Below, one piece after another: positions 25,835 to 33,719 of a stretch of DNA of 64,000 nucleotides. The number at the start of each line of letters is the position of its first letter. The first letter of the stretch is position 1. The position numbers and the translations under genes were made by a program. This stretch comes from Thermohalobaculum sp963700775 (GTDB lineage: Bacteria > Pseudomonadota > Alphaproteobacteria > Rhodobacterales > Rhodobacteraceae): contig CAVOYU010000004.1 of assembly GCA_963700775.1 (NCBI GenBank), positions 1 to 64,000 on the forward strand. The letters are read 5' to 3'. Under the pieces are notes generated by a model. That model did not search any database, was not told the origin of the DNA, and saw only the letters and a program-made list of their open reading frames with translations.

Positions 25835-26245
25835 GGGTCCCCTTTGCGAAGCGCGTGTCGAAGCGGCGTGTCAAAGCGTCATGCGACACAGGAACCGTTT
25901 CCGGACCCGCAGTCAACGGCGCCGCGGGCCGGGGAAATCCGCAAGTTCGCAGAGGCAGGGTCGCGTTCCCGAGGCGCGCAACCGATGCATCAAGCGGCTC
26001 TGGCCCGGCGGGGCGACAGGTCCAGCCAGCGGACAGAACTATGGGAAACCGTCAGGCAGGACGGGCCGGCGGGCTAGGTTCAGGCGCCACAGGCATCGTG
26101 GCGCGCTACGAGCCGCACACCGTACCGCCGGTGGAAGGACAAAGGAACTATGAAATGACTGGCGACCGATCTCAATTCAGACCGGTCGCCCCCTCTTCGA
26201 TACAGGCGTAGGTTCTCCGTGGAAGAAAATCCGCCAGAGACGGGC
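25835..26245. other. Gene-poor gap between the M24 gene and small leader protein A
   Basis: 411 bases without a convincing gene. It must hold the promoter of the M24-TauD pair at its left side. At 26161-26190 there is a strong inverted repeat (listed separately). Short frames on the plus strand here lack ribosome sites and family resemblance. Confidence 0.5.
26161..26190 (-). terminator. Stem-loop downstream of leader protein A
   Basis: GGCGACCGAT ... ACCGGTCGCC form a 30-base hairpin with nine of ten arm positions paired and a 10-base loop. It sits 56 bases after the leader-A stop on the minus strand. No strong T-run follows, so intrinsic termination is plausible but not proven. Confidence 0.45.
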
Positions 26246-26494
26246 TTAGGTGTTGTTGCCCGGTGTGCCCGGTCCGGTCCCGACTCCGTCGTTTACCGGC
26301 GGATTCCCGGGGGGCTGGCCGTCGATGCCGTTGCCGACACCGTTGTTGCCCTTCGGCCCGCCGCCCGTCGATCTGGCGATCGCCGGAGAGCTGAGCGACG
26401 TCGACAGCAGCACTGTCATCGCCGGCGGCACGGTGAGGGCGAACCGCCCACTGGATTTGAGGAAGTCACGTCTATCACGATCTGGGCTTGACAT
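26246..26494 (-). CDS. Small Tat-like leader protein A with Gly/Asn/Pro-rich tail (candidate modified peptide)
   Basis: 82 residues from ATG 26494, GGGAG upstream. After MSSPDRD comes RRDFLKSSGRFAL, then a hydrophobic TVPPAMTVLLSTSLSSPAIARS region; the 35 residues from RRDF to ARS are identical in leader protein B at 29065-29292. The tail is different: low complexity, rich in Gly, Asn, Pro and Asp (STGGGPKGNNGVGNG, PGNPPVNDGVG, PGTPGNNT). A constant leader with hypervariable tails beside a PqqD/kinase/nucleotidyltransferase set is the layout of a precursor-peptide system, though a Tat-exported protein is another reading. It lies 281 bases downstream of the nucleotidyltransferase stop. Confidence 0.72.
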   Translation of the reverse strand: MSSPDRDRRDFLKSSGRFALTVPPAMTVLLSTSLSSPAIARSTGGGPKGNNGVGNGIDGQPPGNPPVNDGVGTGPGTPGNNT

Positions 26495-26596
26495 ACTGGA
26501 ACACTCCCAATTGAGCCACTTTTCTAGAAGCTTGGAAGATTAGCCTTTTTTTGGCCAAAATGCAATGCGCTCCGGTTGAGCGACCCTCAGCATGCT

Positions 26597-26719
26597 CTAC
26601 TTGGGGTTGTACGGCGGGTTGTACGGCCGCAGGGCCTGATTGCGGGCGGCGCCCCGGGGAACGGTGCGGAAAGCCACCCTCAAGACCCGGCGGGCGATGC
26701 GCCGGACAGACGGCTTCAC
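26597..26719 (-). other. Possible 40-residue basic peptide frame
   Basis: A GTG at 26719 opens VKPSVRRIARRVLRVAFRTVPRGAARN and ends RPYNPPYNPK-stop. The Arg-rich composition recalls the tail of leader protein B and the position inside the cassette is suggestive, but the ribosome site is weak and GC-rich DNA commonly yields such frames. Listed as a possibility only. Confidence 0.2.
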
Positions 26720-26775
26720 GGTCTTTCGGGGGCGGTCGAGCCAGGCCGCAACGACAGCGATGCGCCGCGGTGCAT

Positions 26776-27846
26776 TCAGAGCTTTCCCATCCTTGTGGAG
26801 TCGAAGAAGGTCCTGATCCTGCTACGGATTCTGGCGATCAGGTCATGGCGCCCGCTGTGCAGGGCTTCGTGCCAGATCCGCCTGATCAGCTTCAGGGGCG
26901 GGATTGGCGGGTCCAGCAACGCGGACACCGCGGTTCCGGGCAGCGTGATTCCGGGCCATCTCGCCTGCAGCAGCCTGCGCCGGAACTGGATGTCGGCCCG
27001 CCAACCGCGGCGCAGCTCCCGGGGCACGGGGAGGTCGAGCAGGCCGTGAAGCGTGCGGCAGTATGTGCGCAGTGCAGATTTCGGAACGCCGGCCGGAAAG
27101 AGGGAGTCGAGCAGCGGCCAGTCGACACCTTCCGGGGATTCGATCAGGGTCGCGGCATCGAACAGATGACGGATGTCGACATGGCCGCGCCAGTAGTCGC
27201 GGTCCCGCAACTGGTCGTGGGCGACGAGAACCGCCAGCTGCATGGTCGGTGACGGGAGCCACGCGCTGCCATCGCCGAGCTCCACCAGTTTGGCGCCCCT
27301 TTGCAGGGTATCGAAATCGAATTGCAGAGGGACGGAATAGAACTGGTCGTGCAGGTCGATCGACCCTGCGTCCTTCGAGCGGGAGAGCGCCGCTGCGGAC
27401 GGAGCCAGCCCCGCCTCCTGATCGCGCACATACCCGATCGCCTGCAAAGCGGCGAACGCATCGGGAAGCTCGCGCGGGGGCACCAGCAGGTCGATGTCCG
27501 CGAGGATGCGGCCAGCGTGGCGCCGATTTCCCGGGGCGCCGAGGATCGCCGCGCCCTTGATCAGCAGGGGCCGCACGCCGGCCCGGTTGAGCTGCCCGGC
27601 GGCCTCGCACAGTTGCGTCATCATCAGGGTGTTTCGCTCGGCCGCGCTATCGAGTACCGCCTGAAGGAATTCCTGAACGTCATCCGGAAGCGACGGGAAT
27701 GCCCCGCTCTGCCTCAGGCGCTCCGCCATGGTGGCCGTGACGAGGCTGTTGTTGGCGGCAGCCATGATCTCCATCCAGTCGGCTTCCGCAGGCGGCTTGC
27801 CGGAGACGGCGGCCACAAGGGTCCGGAGGATCGATGGGTCACGCAT
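26776..27846 (-). CDS. Nucleotidyltransferase-fold protein (PF14907-like)
   Basis: 356 residues; the ATG at 27846 overlaps the kinase stop by eight bases, so the two are co-translated. The family signature is LLIKGAAILGAPGNRRHAGRILADIDLLVPP, a Lys-Gly turn followed by the DxDL metal-binding pair, and a later acidic IDLHDQF. The remainder is helical. PF14907-type nucleotidyltransferases occur beside HPr-kinase-like proteins in peptide gene clusters, including some lasso-peptide loci. It may transfer a nucleotide or modify a phosphorylated peptide. It is followed by leader protein A on the same strand. Confidence 0.8.
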   Translation of the reverse strand: MRDPSILRTLVAAVSGKPPAEADWMEIMAAANNSLVTATMAERLRQSGAFPSLPDDVQEFLQAVLDSAAERNTLMMTQLCEAAGQLNRAGVRPLLIKGAAILGAPGNRRHAGRILADIDLLVPPRELPDAFAALQAIGYVRDQEAGLAPSAAALSRSKDAGSIDLHDQFYSVPLQFDFDTLQRGAKLVELGDGSAWLPSPTMQLAVLVAHDQLRDRDYWRGHVDIRHLFDAATLIESPEGVDWPLLDSLFPAGVPKSALRTYCRTLHGLLDLPVPRELRRGWRADIQFRRRLLQARWPGITLPGTAVSALLDPPIPPLKLIRRIWHEALHSGRHDLIARIRSRIRTFFDSTRMGKL

Positions 27847-28972
27847 GGTCGGTCAGTTCTCGCAGCAATCGCACGGCGTCCGAAAGATCCGAGTAATGCA
27901 GGTCCCGGCATTCGGCGTTCGCAACGAGGTCCGTGATCGCGTGCATGCATTCGACGGAGGCTTGCCCCGACGGGGCGAACCCCTCGCTCATCAGCGCGGA
28001 AAGCGTTTCGCGAGCGTCGAGCGGGACGAGCCCCGGCGCCTGTCGGTCACGTTTCACCCGGACGATCCATCGCACCGCGACCTCGGTGTCGCAGATGTCT
28101 TGCGGGGGAGGGATGAAACGGACGCGCTGATCATCGAGCCTCTCGAGAATTGGCAGGTCCCGCAGATCATAACCGATCCGCTCGAGTATTGGCCAGGAAC
28201 CTTGCTTCGCCGTCGGCGCGAACTGAACGCCTCGGACACGGCCGCCAGGCAGGAGCAGGGAGACGTCGTCCGCCGCATAGCGGAATCCGGCGGCCATCAG
28301 GCCGAGTGTGAGAGTGGACTTGCCCGCGCCCGGCGGACCGACCAGCAGCAGGCCGCCGCCGCGGACAAGGCAGGCGACGTGGAGCGCCGCGAGGCAATCC
28401 GCCGCCTCGATCACCTGCTGGAACAGCAGGGCCTTGAGGGCGGGGCCGGCCTGATCGCGGGTGACGACGGCGGCCGGCGCGAAGTCGGGGCCGACCACCA
28501 CCATGCCGCCGCCCGCCTCGGCTACCAGACAGGCTTCGCCCTGCCCCGCCGCAGCGGTCTCCAGATGCCGGAAGATCGGAGCGATCAGGCCGCGAAGATC
28601 GGCGTTCGCGTAGCCGATGTCGAAACGGACGCCACCGGCCTCGATGGAGTGAAGGTCATCGCGGCAAGTGTCCGACGGGATCTCCGCGCGGATCAGGCCG
28701 CGCCGGGACCAGTCGGCGAGGACCTTCATGGCCCACTCCGAAGCCTCCTCGACGCTGCTACCGGTGGACGCCAGGTCCTCCACGATACCGTCCAGCGTCG
28801 TCCCCCGCTGGACATGGCGCGCGAAGAACGCGGCGGCCGCATCGAGCTCGAAGAGCTGCTGCTCGGCCGCGCTGAAGAGGATTTCGCTCTCGCCAAGGGA
28901 AAGGAGGGTCGCCTGTCCCGAAAACCGGTAGACGATCCTGCCCGATGACTGGCAAGGGGACCGGGGTGCCAA
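27839..28972 (-). CDS. PqqD-domain/HPr-kinase-like fusion (HprK-related kinase)
   Basis: 377 residues from TTG 28972, selected because AGGAG lies eight bases upstream; in-frame GTG 28987 and TTG 29044 are alternatives. Residues about 10-95 (ESEILFSAAEQQLFELDAAAAF, TLDGIVEDLASTG) resemble a PqqD-like peptide-binding (RRE) domain. Then comes a P-loop at about 212-220, GPPGAGKST, followed by RYAADDVSLLL, the ADD segment seen in HPr kinases. The usual HPr-kinase partner HPr is not next to it, so the substrate may be the small leader proteins in this cassette. HPr-kinase-like enzymes in lasso-peptide clusters phosphorylate a peptide Ser; that is the model here, not a result. Confidence 0.82.
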   Translation of the reverse strand: MAPRSPCQSSGRIVYRFSGQATLLSLGESEILFSAAEQQLFELDAAAAFFARHVQRGTTLDGIVEDLASTGSSVEEASEWAMKVLADWSRRGLIRAEIPSDTCRDDLHSIEAGGVRFDIGYANADLRGLIAPIFRHLETAAAGQGEACLVAEAGGGMVVVGPDFAPAAVVTRDQAGPALKALLFQQVIEAADCLAALHVACLVRGGGLLLVGPPGAGKSTLTLGLMAAGFRYAADDVSLLLPGGRVRGVQFAPTAKQGSWPILERIGYDLRDLPILERLDDQRVRFIPPPQDICDTEVAVRWIVRVKRDRQAPGLVPLDARETLSALMSEGFAPSGQASVECMHAITDLVANAECRDLHYSDLSDAVRLLRELTDHA

Positions 28973-29064
28973 GGCGTGTCTCCTCACGGACGACCGTTCT
29001 TCGAAGCGCGTGAGCCTCGTTGGCCCGGGTTTCCCGGTCCCCAATGCCGTCAGGCGGGGTCGAT

Positions 29065-29292
29065 TTACCGCTGGCGCCGGCGCTTGACGCGGCGCATCCG
29101 GATGCGCCGCCGCCGCGACTTGCCAACCGTAGTCGCGCCGGTGCCCCCGCTATGGGTCCCGCCAGACGACCTGGCGATCGCCGGCGAGCTGAGCGACGTG
29201 GAGAGCAAGACGGTCATTGCGGGTGGGACGGTGAGGGCGAAGCGCCCGCTCGACTTCAGGAAGTCGCGTCTTTCATGGTTTGGGGCCGACAT
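29065..29292 (-). CDS. Small Tat-like leader protein B with Arg/Lys-rich tail (candidate modified peptide)
   Basis: 75 residues from ATG 29292, with TAGGAG about 12 bases upstream. After MSAPNHE the 35-residue segment beginning RRDFLKSSGRFAL and ending SSPAIARS is identical to leader protein A, although many codons differ synonymously. The tail is short and very basic: SSGGTHSGGTGATTVGKS, then RRRRIRMRRVKRRRQR. It stops 92 bases before the kinase TTG. An IS5-family element begins 16 bases upstream of the ATG, so its promoter has been displaced and expression may now depend on the IS. Confidence 0.72.
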   Translation of the reverse strand: MSAPNHERRDFLKSSGRFALTVPPAMTVLLSTSLSSPAIARSSGGTHSGGTGATTVGKSRRRRIRMRRVKRRRQR

Positions 29293-29321
29293 ACTCGTAG
29301 ACTCCTAGGGTTGAGACTGAT

Positions 29322-29747
29322 TCAGACCCAGAATGCGATGAGAGTAGCGAGCGCGACGGCGGAGAGGAAGTTGCGGGCGAGCTTGTCGTAACGGGTGGCA
29401 ATGCGTCTGAAGTCCTTCAGTCGGCAGAATGCGGCCTCGATGCGCCATCGGCTGCGGTAGCGGATCTTGTCATGCCGGATCGGCTTCTTCCGGTTGCAGC
29501 GGCCGGGGATGACGGTCAGCGTTCCGGTGGCTCTCAGGCGCTTGCGCAAGGTGTTGGCGTCATATCCCTTGTCGGCGATGAGGCAGCGCACCGGACCTGC
29601 CGCATCCATCAGTTCGCCGGCCATGGTGACATCGGCGACGTTGCCCGGGGTGAGGCGGAGGATGGCCGGGCGGCCCAGAAGGTCGGTTACCGCATGGATT
29701 TTCGTGGTCTGGCCGCCGCGTGAGGGACCGATCGCCTGCGCCTTCGC
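29322..29747 (-). CDS. IS5-family transposase, C-terminal part (orfB frame)
   Basis: Reads AKAQAIGPSRGGQTTKIHAVTD, then GRPAILRLTPGNVADV, LIADKGYDANTLRKRLR and RYRSRWRIEAAFCRLKDFRRIATRYDKLA, the DDE-region blocks of IS5 transposases (the YRSRW...E motif carries the catalytic Glu). It has no start of its own in the right place and is reached from orfA by a -1 slip at AAAGGGGGG (29747-29755), which is a normal mechanism for IS427-type elements rather than a mutation. Confidence 0.85.
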   Translation of the reverse strand, partial: AKAQAIGPSRGGQTTKIHAVTDLLGRPAILRLTPGNVADVTMAGELMDAAGPVRCLIADKGYDANTLRKRLRATGTLTVIPGRCNRKKPIRHDKIRYRSRWRIEAAFCRLKDFRRIATRYDKLARNFLSAVALATLIAFWV

Positions 29748-30076
29748 CCCCCTTTACCGCCATGGGCGGAGCGATGGGCTTTCACATAGGTGGAGTTGAT
29801 CGAGGCGGAGAGCGCAAGCACGCCTTTGGCGACCAGGGCATCGAGGATGTCAGTCCATATCCGGCGCCGGGACCAGCGGTTGAAGCGATTGTAGATGGTG
29901 GTCGGCGGGCCGTACCGGGCGGGGCAGTCCTTCCAGCGGCAGCCGGCCTTCAGCACATGCAGAATGCCGCTGATCACCCGGCGGTCGTCCACCCGCCGCG
30001 CGCCCGGCTGGTTCTTCGGCAGATGCGGCTCGATCGCCGCCCATGCATCATCGCTTAACCAGAATAGACCCCTCAT
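29687..30076 (-). CDS. IS5-family transposase, N-terminal part (orfA)
   Basis: About 129 residues from ATG 30076 (MRGLFWLSDDAWAAIEPHLPKNQPGARRVDDRRVISG). Contains the helix-turn-helix style N-terminal region and the first part of the catalytic domain with SINSTYVKAHRSAHGGKGG. The run AAAGGGGGG follows and lets ribosomes slip -1 into orfB to make the full transposase; without slipping the frame ends at 29687 in an Arg-rich tail. Confidence 0.85.
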   Translation of the reverse strand: MRGLFWLSDDAWAAIEPHLPKNQPGARRVDDRRVISGILHVLKAGCRWKDCPARYGPPTTIYNRFNRWSRRRIWTDILDALVAKGVLALSASINSTYVKAHRSAHGGKGGRRRRRSVPHAAARPRKSMR

Positions 30077-30155
30077 CCCCGCCTCCGGCATGAAACTCGA
30101 AGGCAGAGAATCTGATTTGCTAAGCCAGTTCAAGCACCTGATTGGGTTCTGACCC

Positions 30156-30487
30156 TAGGAAAGCTACAACTGTAGACCACCTCAATACTAGACATTCCTA
30201 TAAAAAAAGCAAGGCATATCGGTTGAGCGATGTCCTGCGACCTATATCTCTGGTTGAAATGGCAGGCAGCGCAGTCAGGAGCAGAGGAACGTCCAGGTTT
30301 CTACTTGAAACGAACATGCCCGGGGAGCCGGTGTGACCGCTGGCCGGTGAGGCCCCAAAAACCGCGGGCAAGCGCTTGGCTGGCCGGCTGCACAGCGACA
30401 ATCGGCGCCGCCTCCATCGCGGCACGCGCTTGGACACGACGTCAGCCGGTAATGCCTTTACGAGGGCGATCTGCCGGGGCCTCACAG
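30156..30487. other. AT-richer gap between the IS element and pgeF
   Basis: 332 bases with no supported gene. The first 140 bases (30156-30300) are clearly lower in GC than the neighbourhood and probably held the original promoter of leader protein B before the IS came in. Short frames on the minus strand show no leader-like sequence and no ribosome site. Confidence 0.5.
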
Positions 30488-31237
30488 CTAGAGCGCGATC
30501 GCCGCGACCAGCCGCCCGTAGTCCGTCTCGCCGCGGTGGCAGGCGCGGCGGTAGCTGAAGAAGCGGGCCTCGTCCGAATAGGTGCAGTGGCCGGTCCACT
30601 CGGCGGCGACTTCGGCGTCGCGCAGCCGGTGGAGGCAAAAGCCCGGCAGATCGAACATCGACCGGTCGCCGGTGCCGCCGGCGAAGAAGCGGGAGAAACC
30701 CCCGTCCTCGTCGAGGAACCGCGCGACGAATTCCGGGCCGACCTCGTAGGCGCGCTGGGAGATCACCGGTCCGACGGCGGCGGCGATCCGGTCGCGGCGG
30801 GCGCCCAGACCTTCCATGGCGGCGACGGTGGACTCGAGGATGCCGGCCAGCGCTCCCTTCCAGCCCGCATGGGCCGCGCCCACCACCCCGGCCTCGCGGT
30901 CGGCGAACAGCACCGGGGCGCAGTCCGCGGTGAGGATGGCGAGGCCGATTCCGGGGCGGTTGGTCACCATCGCGTCCGCCCTGGGCTTCGGTCCGGGCCA
31001 GGGTCCGGTCACCGGCTCGGCCCGGTCGCTGTGGATCTGATGCACCGAGACGAGCCGATCCACCCCCAGATGCCGCGAGATCCGCGTGCGGTTCGCATGC
31101 ACCGACTGGGCGGTGTCGCGCGAGCCCTGCCCGCCGTTGAGCGTCGCGTAGATGCCGGTCGAGACGCCGCCCTCGCGGGTGTAGAAGCCGTGGCGGACGC
31201 CGCCGAGGCTGTCGGCGCGGATCGGAGTGAGGGTCAT
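30488..31237 (-). CDS. pgeF: Purine nucleoside phosphorylase/peptidoglycan editing factor (YfiH/LACC1 family)
   Basis: 249 residues from ATG 31237, overlapping the MidA stop by four bases (ATGA). Landmarks are GVRHGFYTREGGVSTGIYATLN, VHQIHSD, LTADCAPVLFADREAGVVGAAHAGWKGALAGI, and the C-terminal YSYRRACHRGETDYGR (here FFSYRRACHRGETD). The Cys/His set of the copper/zinc site in this family is present. Family members remove misplaced residues from peptidoglycan precursors or act as purine phosphorylases. Third gene of a lgt-MidA-pgeF operon common in alphaproteobacteria. Confidence 0.93.
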   Translation of the reverse strand: MTLTPIRADSLGGVRHGFYTREGGVSTGIYATLNGGQGSRDTAQSVHANRTRISRHLGVDRLVSVHQIHSDRAEPVTGPWPGPKPRADAMVTNRPGIGLAILTADCAPVLFADREAGVVGAAHAGWKGALAGILESTVAAMEGLGARRDRIAAAVGPVISQRAYEVGPEFVARFLDEDGGFSRFFAGGTGDRSMFDLPGFCLHRLRDAEVAAEWTGHCTYSDEARFFSYRRACHRGETDYGRLVAAIAL

Positions 31238-32283
31238 GCTGTCTCCTCGAAGCCGGGCGGCTGCGCCTGCCCGGCGGGCCAGGCCGCGAGCGCCTTGAAG
31301 AGGGTCCCCATCTGGCCCGGCGCCGTCAAGCGCTCCAGTGCGTCGGCGACCGCATCCGCCTCGTCGGGCCGGGCCTCGGCGAGCCGGGCGGCGCGCTGGC
31401 CGATGCCGAGCCGGGAAAGGAAGGCGCCCTGGGGGGCAATGGCGGCGGAGAGGGGGGCGAGCGTCGCGGCGAGGCTGTCGAAGTCGATCAGCCAGGTCAG
31501 GTCGGCCTCGCCGGGCGCATCGAGCGGATCGGCGGGGGCGTGTCGGCGGAGCGCCTGAAGGGTGGGGCCTGCGGGGCGGTCGGCGGCGCAGTAGCCGTAG
31601 TCGACGAAGAGCGCCGCGCCGCCATGGGTGGCGATCCGGGAGGCCGTCTGCCGGGCAATGCTGTCGGCGGCGGCGGATTCCTCGCGCCAGGCGCCCTCGG
31701 GCGCAGCGCCCGTGCCGGGGAGCGGTGCCGAGAGGCCCCAGGCGAGGCGGCCTTCCGCAAGCCCGACCCGCTTCTCGCGCCAACCCCGCTCGGTCGCGAG
31801 ATACTGGCGCACCGGCAGGGCATCGAGAAACTCGTTGGCGACAAGGAAGGCCGGCGCCTCGGGCACGTCCTCGAGGCGGGAGGCCCATTGTGCCTGCGGC
31901 AGCCGCGCGGCCTGCTCGGCGCGGAGCCGGGGCGAGGTTTCGACCAGCCAGAGCTGCGCGGCTCCGGCGAAGTCCGGCATCGTCCGGGCGGCGCGGAGCG
32001 CGTCCGCCATCAGGGTGCCGCGGCCGGGGCCGAGTTCGACCAGCAGGAAGGGCGCCGGGCGGCCGGCGTCGACCCAGGCCCGTGCCAGCCAAAGGCCGAT
32101 CATCTCGCCGAACATCTGGCTGATCTCGGGGGCGGTGGTGAAGTCGCCCGCCGCGCCGAGCGGATCACGGGTGATATAGTAGCCGTGCCGCGGGTGGCCG
32201 AGGCAGAGCGCCATGTAGTCCGCCACCGACATCGGCCCCGCCTGCCGGATCTGCTCCCGGATCAGGGCCGCGAGCGGGGTCAC
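31234..32283 (-). CDS. SAM-dependent methyltransferase, MidA/NDUFAF7 family (DUF185)
   Basis: 349 residues, GTG start at 32283, four-base overlap with the lgt stop. LGHPRHGYYITRDPLGAAGDFTTAPEISQMFGEMIGLWL is the diagnostic N-terminal block, and the SAM loop is LLVELGPGRGTLMADALRA. LVANEFLDALPVRQY is the other family motif. The mitochondrial relative dimethylates an arginine of NDUFS2 in complex I; the bacterial substrate is probably NuoD or a similar protein. Length is normal. Confidence 0.92.
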   Translation of the reverse strand: MTPLAALIREQIRQAGPMSVADYMALCLGHPRHGYYITRDPLGAAGDFTTAPEISQMFGEMIGLWLARAWVDAGRPAPFLLVELGPGRGTLMADALRAARTMPDFAGAAQLWLVETSPRLRAEQAARLPQAQWASRLEDVPEAPAFLVANEFLDALPVRQYLATERGWREKRVGLAEGRLAWGLSAPLPGTGAAPEGAWREESAAADSIARQTASRIATHGGAALFVDYGYCAADRPAGPTLQALRRHAPADPLDAPGEADLTWLIDFDSLAATLAPLSAAIAPQGAFLSRLGIGQRAARLAEARPDEADAVADALERLTAPGQMGTLFKALAAWPAGQAQPPGFEETA

Positions 32284-33131
32284 GCCCGGCGCTCACCCGC
32301 GCGGCGCCAGGCGTTCCACAGGAAGCCGAGCCCGATCAGCACCATCGGCAGCGAGAGCAGCTGCCCCATCGTCAGGCCGCCCCCGCCCAGTTCCATGACA
32401 TAGCCGATCTGCGCGTCCATCTGCCGGAAGTTCTCGACCAGGCTCCGCGCCAGGCCGTAGCCCAGGAAGAAGCCGCCGGTGATCGCGCCTGGCCGTTTCA
32501 GCCAGCCGCCTCGCAGCGCCAGAATCCACAGCGCGGCGCCGAGGAGCAGGCCCTCGAGGCCGGCCTCGTAGAGCTGCGAGGGGTGGCGCGGCTCGGGGCC
32601 CGCATTGGGGAAGACGATCGCCCAGGGCACGTCGGTGACCCGGCCCCAGAGTTCGCCGTTGATGAAGTTCGCGAGCCGGCCCAGCAGCAGCCCCGCCGGC
32701 GCTCCCAGCGCCACCGCGTCGCCCGCCTGCAGGAGCGGGATGCCGCGCGAGCGGGTATAGAGCCAGAGCGCCGCGATCACCCCGGCGAAACCGCCGTGGA
32801 ACGACATGCCGCCCTGCCAGATCTTCACGATGTCGCCGGGACTGGCGAGGAAATGGCCCGGGTCGTAGAACAGCACATAGCCGAGCCGGCCGCCGAGGAT
32901 GACGCCGATCACCATCCAGGTGAGCAGCTCCTCGGGCTGCTCGGGCGTCATCGGCGCCTTGTCGCCGGGCCAGAGCCGGGGCCGCCGCATCAGCATCGCC
33001 ACCATCCGCCAGGCGAGCACCAGTCCGGCGATGTAGGCCAGCGCATACCAGCGCAGACTGAACTCGAAGCCGCCGATCGCGAGGGTGAACAGCGCCGGGT
33101 CGATCTCGGGATAGGGGATGACGAAGGGCAT
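32280..33131 (-). CDS. lgt: Prolipoprotein diacylglyceryl transferase Lgt
   Basis: 283 residues from ATG 33131, with GGGAGGAGAC just upstream; the longer frame to 33206 lacks similarity. Seven hydrophobic segments. The family signature GRLANFINGELWGRVTDVPWAIVFPNAGPEPRHPSQLYEA contains the diacylglyceryl-binding and catalytic residues, and WQGGMSFHGGFAGV is also conserved. Lgt transfers diacylglycerol to the lipobox Cys of prolipoproteins in the inner membrane. First gene of the operon; divergent from ubiK. Confidence 0.96.
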   Translation of the reverse strand: MPFVIPYPEIDPALFTLAIGGFEFSLRWYALAYIAGLVLAWRMVAMLMRRPRLWPGDKAPMTPEQPEELLTWMVIGVILGGRLGYVLFYDPGHFLASPGDIVKIWQGGMSFHGGFAGVIAALWLYTRSRGIPLLQAGDAVALGAPAGLLLGRLANFINGELWGRVTDVPWAIVFPNAGPEPRHPSQLYEAGLEGLLLGAALWILALRGGWLKRPGAITGGFFLGYGLARSLVENFRQMDAQIGYVMELGGGGLTMGQLLSLPMVLIGLGFLWNAWRRAGERRA

Positions 33132-33239
33132 GTCTCCTCCCGGGGCGGGCGCGCGGGGCGGGCGCGGTCGGCACCGCCGGTTGCGCGGCGGCGCGTCCCG
33201 GCACATATATGAGCGGGACGCGAAACGGAAGAGGCCGAC

Positions 33240-33500
33240 ATGCAGACCCGCGACAAGCTCTTCGACGACCTGAGCCAGCTGATGACCAACGCCGCCGGCA
33301 TGGCCCAGGGGGTCAAGTCCGAGATGGAAACCGCGATGCGGGGCTGGGTCGAGCGCTGGCTGGCGGAGTTGAATCTGGTCACCCGCGAGGAGTTCGACGC
33401 GGTCCGCGAAATGGCAGTCAAGGCGCGTGAGGAAAACGAGCGACTGGCATCCCGGATCGCCGAACTGGAGGCGAAGTCCGGCACGAAGCCCGGCGGCTGA
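33240..33500 (+). CDS. ubiK: Ubiquinone biosynthesis accessory factor UbiK (BMFP family)
   Basis: 86 residues. MQTRDKLFDDLSQLMTNAAGMAQGVKSEMETAMRG is an amphipathic N-terminal helix and LVTREEFDAVREMAVKAREENERLASRIAELE is a C-terminal coiled coil, the exact layout of the BMFP/YqiC family. UbiK helps the ubiquinone biosynthetic complex (with UbiJ) at the membrane. Divergent from lgt with about 108 bases between. Confidence 0.9.
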   Translation: MQTRDKLFDDLSQLMTNAAGMAQGVKSEMETAMRGWVERWLAELNLVTREEFDAVREMAVKAREENERLASRIAELEAKSGTKPGG

Positions 33501-33719
33501 CGAAATTTCCCAACCTTTTGAATCCCTTCAAGTCCGGCCGCGGGCGCCAGCGGGCCGTCCGCGAATTTTCTGCGACCGAGAGAATGCCCCTTTACGGCGG
33601 ACTCGGTTGATGCCACCATATCTTGCGGGTCCATAACAAAGAACACGCGACCCATCGCAACCCTGGGTGGATCCTGTGGGCAGCGCCTCACCGGCCCACC
33701 AGAAAATGGGGACAGAGGC

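Larger units (their letters stand above)
29308..30155 (-). mobile_element. IS5-family (IS427-type) insertion sequence
   Basis: About 848 bases. Left end GGGTTGAGACTGATTCAG and right end (complement) GGGTCAGAACCCAATCAG are imperfect inverted repeats, 12 of 18 matching. TA (or CTA, depending on which end base is counted) flanks both sides and would be the target duplication. It encodes a two-frame transposase read leftwards. It is inserted 16 bases upstream of leader protein B. Both ends and both frames look intact, so the element may be active. Confidence 0.85.

Noticed and set aside
29322..30076. IS5 transposase as a frameshifted pseudogene
   Set aside because: The break is at AAAGGGGGG, a typical -1 slippery run for this IS group, and all catalytic blocks are present, so programmed frameshifting is the better explanation.
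31238..32092. Upstream extension of the pgeF frame
   Set aside because: Falls on the MidA gene in a different frame; composition is Arg/Ala/Gly/Pro-rich and there is no similarity. The real start at 31237 overlaps the MidA stop by four bases.
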